The notes below the pieces were generated by a model that did not search any database, had not been told where the DNA came from, and saw only the letters and a list, made by a program, of their open reading frames with translations. 10,291 bases of DNA from CAZYYO01 sp964650965 (lineage in GTDB: Bacteria > Bacillota > Clostridia > Lachnospirales > Lachnospiraceae), in contig CAZYYO010000076.1 of the NCBI GenBank assembly GCA_964650965.1, positions 1 to 10,291 on the forward strand, given 5' to 3'. Shown here piece after piece: positions 7,365-10,291 of the stretch; the first letter of the stretch is position 1; every line of letters begins with the position of its first letter. A program made the translations under genes and the position numbers.

Positions 7365-9425
7365 CTACACAACAATAATTCTCACTCGAGCTATATTTTT
7401 TACCTGTGTGAAAATATCTTCCCCATCTCCATGGCGATTCATCTTCACACGAACCACTGCAAAATACGTTCCCGGCTGATCATATACATGTTCCAATACC
7501 GCGGTGGCACCTTCCAGACCATCCTCTGTTATTCTGTGAAATGTTCCATGAACAGGATAGAACTCTTTCACCTCCATGGAAAATTCATGATTGGCTTCCA
7601 ATGCATAATCCACAGCGGTTACGATTCCTGCGTTATCTGGCACAATGACCTTAACTGTGAATTTAACTGCTTCTCCTGCCTTCACATGAGCACAAACATC
7701 TCCATTTGCCAGAAGCTGTATCACAGGCTGAATTCCCTTTCTCTTTTGTGCCTCAGGTTCAATGATGACCTGTCCGCCATTCATCTGATAATGACTGCTT
7801 TCTCTTGGCTCTACTCCCCGTTCTACCCAGTCGCTAATATCCAGCAGTGCCTGACGAAGTGCTCCCAGATAATTGGTTATCATATGGTTCTCTAGAAAAG
7901 CAACGTCTCCATGCATACAGCGATCCATATAATACAGTCGGAAATTCTCTTCATTTCCCTGTGCATCCCTTACTGTATTTCTATACCAGTCACCGCACCA
8001 GGGTGTGGTAGACTCATCCATTAATGACTGAATGACGATAACCTTGCCTTGTATCCTGCCATCCTGCACAGTTCCAGTTCCACAATATCCTGGTCCAATC
8101 AGTTCTGGTCTTTGTGGAAGAATGGGATTACCTGCTTCATCTCTAAATTGATCCCAGGCATGGAAATTCTTATCCTGAGGAACCTGATGGCGATAATAAT
8201 ATTGCACTGCAATAAAATCGGAATTATCTATCAGGACTTTATCTCCTAGTTCAATTCCTGCTATAGCTTCTTCAATATTGGAAAATCCATATGCATTTCC
8301 CAGCATGATTCCCTTCCCTTTGATACCTGCAATGGAAAGCTTCGTTCCAGCAGCTTCTCCTGAGGTGAGAATAAGCTCACATCCATCCAAATATAAATCC
8401 TCAGATTCCGGCACTTTCTCTAATTCCAGCCAGGCATCTCTACCCTGGGCCAGCATCTTCTTCCAGGCTGTATCAACGCCATTTTGTCCACCGGCTTCAC
8501 GAATGGCTTCCCCTGGCAAATGAACTGCTTTAACGACACTGTGAAATTTAATCCGATCTCTTACAGCACTGCTGTCAGGGTCTGCTCCTGCATATCCATC
8601 TTTAGTCCAAAAATCAGTAAAGAAGGTTGGGTCCTTAGCCTTCACTCCTGGAAGCAAAACCGGAAGGGAACCAGATGCAAAAATACCATCTGCCTCCATA
8701 AACCAGGTTCTTGGTGGATATCCCATGAGCGTTAATTCTTTTAACATAGCAGCTTCCTCATGGGTTAATTCCTGATACATATCCCCGGTTCCTCCCACAT
8801 CCACTGCGTCCACTATCTGCGGAAATTTATGGCGAAGCACTCTCTCCCCTTGTACATGCATGGAAATGGTATTGGGTAGGGAAGCAGGACTTCCAATCAC
8901 ATAAGGAACTGCTCCATCCCAGGCATCGGTATTCTCAATGCATGCTATGGTCTTATAACCGCCTCCGCTGCCACCATAGACGTACCCATAGGGTCGGTCA
9001 CAGCCATATAATTCCATAATTTTAATTCTGCAGTACTCTGCCACCATAGCACTGGCTTTGTAGCATAATGTTGCATCTGCAGCACCCCCAAAGGCATGCT
9101 CGCTTCCCATATTACTTTCTACAAAGCAGGCTCCATTCATCAGTGTAAAAGCCACCTTATCATCTTCTCCTGTTTTATCCAAAGATGCGATTTCTTCCTC
9201 CGGTCCCGGAAAGGGAGACAGATACTGAAAAAACCTTCCTCGAAATGCTTCCTTCATTGGAATACAAAATACAAATTTAATCCCCGTATCTTCAAATCCT
9301 CCGTGAAGGTATCGATAGGTAACTGGTTTTTGATTGGGTATCTTCCGTTCTCTGATTTCCTCCGCATCAATATATGGATACTCCATTCGTGAATCCTCTA
9401 AGGCATGGTAGATTTTCTTCTCCAT
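7365..9425 (-). CDS. Large tannase-like alpha/beta-hydrolase with C-terminal beta-sandwich domain, substrate unknown
   Basis: I do not recognise this 686-residue protein as a named enzyme. What can be seen is a serine hydrolase. The nucleophile elbow is YGGSGGGYKT with Ser153. An acid candidate is Asp470 in QSLMDESTTPW, and a histidine candidate is His505 in YYMDRCMHGD. The order and context (DWDG-like AWDGAVPY after the Ser, DWY after the Asp, RLYYMD before the His) resemble the tannase/feruloyl esterase family. However, the paired Cys residues flanking Ser and His in that family are missing: Gly152 precedes Ser153 and Gly506 follows His505. Between Ser and Asp is an insertion of about 300 residues, including a beta-rich stretch near 345-412. 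Residues about 555-686 look like an Ig/PKD-type beta-sandwich (HVYDQPGTYFAVVRV near the end). No signal peptide is present, so it should be cytosolic. GGAGG precedes the ATG at ideal spacing. It is the first gene of the operon with esterase and symporter, divergent from AraC. A role in cleaving an ester from an imported glycoside is inference. Confidence 0.8.
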   Translation of the reverse strand: MEKKIYHALEDSRMEYPYIDAEEIRERKIPNQKPVTYRYLHGGFEDTGIKFVFCIPMKEAFRGRFFQYLSPFPGPEEEIASLDKTGEDDKVAFTLMNGACFVESNMGSEHAFGGAADATLCYKASAMVAEYCRIKIMELYGCDRPYGYVYGGSGGGYKTIACIENTDAWDGAVPYVIGSPASLPNTISMHVQGERVLRHKFPQIVDAVDVGGTGDMYQELTHEEAAMLKELTLMGYPPRTWFMEADGIFASGSLPVLLPGVKAKDPTFFTDFWTKDGYAGADPDSSAVRDRIKFHSVVKAVHLPGEAIREAGGQNGVDTAWKKMLAQGRDAWLELEKVPESEDLYLDGCELILTSGEAAGTKLSIAGIKGKGIMLGNAYGFSNIEEAIAGIELGDKVLIDNSDFIAVQYYYRHQVPQDKNFHAWDQFRDEAGNPILPQRPELIGPGYCGTGTVQDGRIQGKVIVIQSLMDESTTPWCGDWYRNTVRDAQGNEENFRLYYMDRCMHGDVAFLENHMITNYLGALRQALLDISDWVERGVEPRESSHYQMNGGQVIIEPEAQKRKGIQPVIQLLANGDVCAHVKAGEAVKFTVKVIVPDNAGIVTAVDYALEANHEFSMEVKEFYPVHGTFHRITEDGLEGATAVLEHVYDQPGTYFAVVRVKMNRHGDGEDIFTQVKNIARVRIIVV

Positions 9426-9478
9426 TATGTCCTCCTTTAAACGCCCACCTGTGATTGTGCTTTTTCTTGTAATCTTAA

Positions 9479-9507
9479 TTTACAGGAATCAGAAATGATG
9501 TTATAGT
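9479..9507 (+). promoter_or_regulatory. Promoter of the AraC-family regulator gene
   Basis: On the plus strand TTTACA (9479-9484) is 17 bases from TATAGT (9502-9507), both five of six to consensus. The predicted start is near 9514, with a leader of about 30 bases. Its -35 is the mirror image of the operon's -35, and the two -10 boxes overlap. Confidence 0.6.
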
Positions 9508-9531
9508 AAAAAACATACACAAAACTGTAAA
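9503..9531 (-). promoter_or_regulatory. Promoter of the hydrolase-esterase-symporter operon
   Basis: On the minus strand TTTACA (9526-9531) is 17 bases from TACTAT (9503-9508). The predicted start is near 9496, giving a leader of about 70 bases before the hydrolase ATG. The -10 coincides with the -10 of the oppositely directed araC promoter. Confidence 0.6.
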
Positions 9532-9532
9532 T

Positions 9533-9544
9533 ATTTCCGGAAAT
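9533..9544. promoter_or_regulatory. Perfect 12-base palindrome, possible operator
   Basis: ATTTCCGGAAAT is its own reverse complement. It lies immediately upstream of the operon's -35 box and runs into the first araC ATG (9543-9545). The position would suit a regulator that affects the operon promoter and also the araC gene, but no protein can be assigned to it from sequence. Confidence 0.35.
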
Positions 9545-10250
9545 GATATGGATAATGGAAAATATCGCCGATGATTATAAAATGACACAGGGTCGCCTGG
9601 AACGTCTGCTCTCTTCTTTTTACCAGGCCACTGGAATATCTATTGGACTATATATTGGGAAAAATACTGCTGTTATAACATTTCCAAAGGAAAAAGAGCA
9701 TGCTCAATTTTACTTTGATTTACTATCTAAAGAGTTCCTCACCCTATTTCGCGAAGGGGAACGGCAGGCAGATGATGCCGTTGCAAAAAGAACTACCAGA
9801 GATGGAGCATATGCTCTAGCTATGACCCCGGTAGGAAAAGAACACCAGCATATCGCCTATCTTGCTATCTGTGCCTCTCTACAGGAAATCACCACCGAAA
9901 AAATGGACGCAGCCTGTAACCTGCTGCGCCCCTTATCGGATTATATTAATGAAAAAGAATATGTAAGTCTGGTATGGAAGAAAAATGTAGATTCTTTCCG
10001 ACAAATGGTATGGAATTATCCCAACTATGAATGGAATGTTGCTTCTCTGGTAGAAGCCATGCACATTTCCAAAACCACTCTGTACCAACATTTCAAAATC
10101 TATACCGGACAAACCATCGCTGAATATATTAAAGCCATCCGCCTGGAGAAAGCTCAATATCTCCTGACCCACACCAGCGATTCTGTGGCAGACATTTCTG
10201 CTGCGGTGGGATTTGACGATTATAACTATTTTCTTCGCAATGTCATTTAG
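9543..10250 (+). CDS. AraC-family transcriptional regulator, C-terminus apparently truncated
   Basis: The 235-residue protein ends in an AraC-type DNA-binding region. The first helix-turn-helix is clear: WNVASLVEAMHISKTTLYQHF (164-184, broken here as WNVASLVEAMH and ISKTTLYQHF), followed by the linker helix AEYIKAIRLEKAQYLL. The second motif begins normally with VADISAAVGFDDYNYF (215-230) but stops after LRNVI. The usual continuation, a few basic residues plus G-x-S/T-P and Y-R, is absent, about 12-15 residues short. None of the three downstream frames restores it. The N-terminal part (about 15-120) may be a sensor domain; FYQATGIS is reminiscent of PocR-type domains, a weak call. The start is uncertain: ATGs at 9543 and 9555 are in frame and neither has a good ribosome site; the frame is closed upstream at 9528-9530. 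It is divergent from the hydrolase operon, its probable target. Confidence 0.85.
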   Translation: MIWIMENIADDYKMTQGRLERLLSSFYQATGISIGLYIGKNTAVITFPKEKEHAQFYFDLLSKEFLTLFREGERQADDAVAKRTTRDGAYALAMTPVGKEHQHIAYLAICASLQEITTEKMDAACNLLRPLSDYINEKEYVSLVWKKNVDSFRQMVWNYPNYEWNVASLVEAMHISKTTLYQHFKIYTGQTIAEYIKAIRLEKAQYLLTHTSDSVADISAAVGFDDYNYFLRNVI

Positions 10251-10291
10251 ATAAGCATTTTTTAGATAAAAATCGTATATCACATTCAACA

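Noticed and set aside
7344..7895. Open frame of 183 codons on the plus strand
   Set aside because: It is antisense to the large hydrolase and esterase genes, has no ribosome site, and its Cys/His/Ser-rich composition is typical of a mirror frame.
9933..10289. Open frame of 118 codons on the minus strand at the right end
   Set aside because: It is antisense to the AraC DNA-binding region, which is clearly the coding strand.
10240..10291. Frameshift that would restore the AraC C-terminus
   Set aside because: I translated all three downstream frames; none gives the basic stretch or the G-x-S/T-P ending, so a single-base error does not explain the truncation.

Overview
The window looks like a chromosomal carbohydrate-utilisation region of a low-to-moderate GC Gram-positive anaerobe, most likely a gut Clostridia member of the Lachnospiraceae type. 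I infer this from the strong GGAGG-type ribosome binding sites, AT-rich spacers with consensus sigma-A promoters, and the gene mix (GH1, GH42, GPH transporter, AraC and TetR regulators, Ig-like surface protein). No RNA genes, insertion sequences, CRISPR arrays or phage genes were seen.

Layout, left to right. (1) 1-525, minus: the 5' part of a secreted Ig-like surface protein. Its signal peptide is separated from the best start codon by a -1 frame change at an A-run. It has its own promoter at 622-650. (2) 655-1932, minus: a GH1 beta-glycosidase, divergent from a plus-strand TetR-family regulator at 2106-2753. (3) A bidirectional hairpin terminator at 2766-2810 separates tetR from the convergent GH42 beta-galactosidase at 2814-4883, minus. 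(4) Upstream of GH42 on the same strand, and probably with its own promoter, lies a three-gene minus-strand operon, in transcription order: a 686-residue tannase-like alpha/beta-hydrolase (7365-9425), a small acyl esterase (6492-7352), and a GPH-family sugar:cation symporter (5032-6420). (5) 9543-10250, plus: an AraC-family regulator with an apparently truncated second DNA-binding motif, divergent from the operon. The two directions seem to share one nearly symmetrical promoter.

How the genes may work together (inference). The GPH symporter would import an unphosphorylated oligosaccharide or glycoside. Neither esterase-type hydrolase has a signal peptide, so they would remove acyl groups in the cytosol (phenolic acid or acetate are candidates). 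The GH42 and GH1 enzymes would then release galactose and glucose-type units. AraC would control the hydrolase operon and TetR the GH1 gene. Two esterase-type enzymes next to a symporter and beta-galactosidase suggest a locus for acylated galactosides or plant phenolic glycosides. The 686-residue hydrolase is the least familiar protein here and the best candidate for a new activity.
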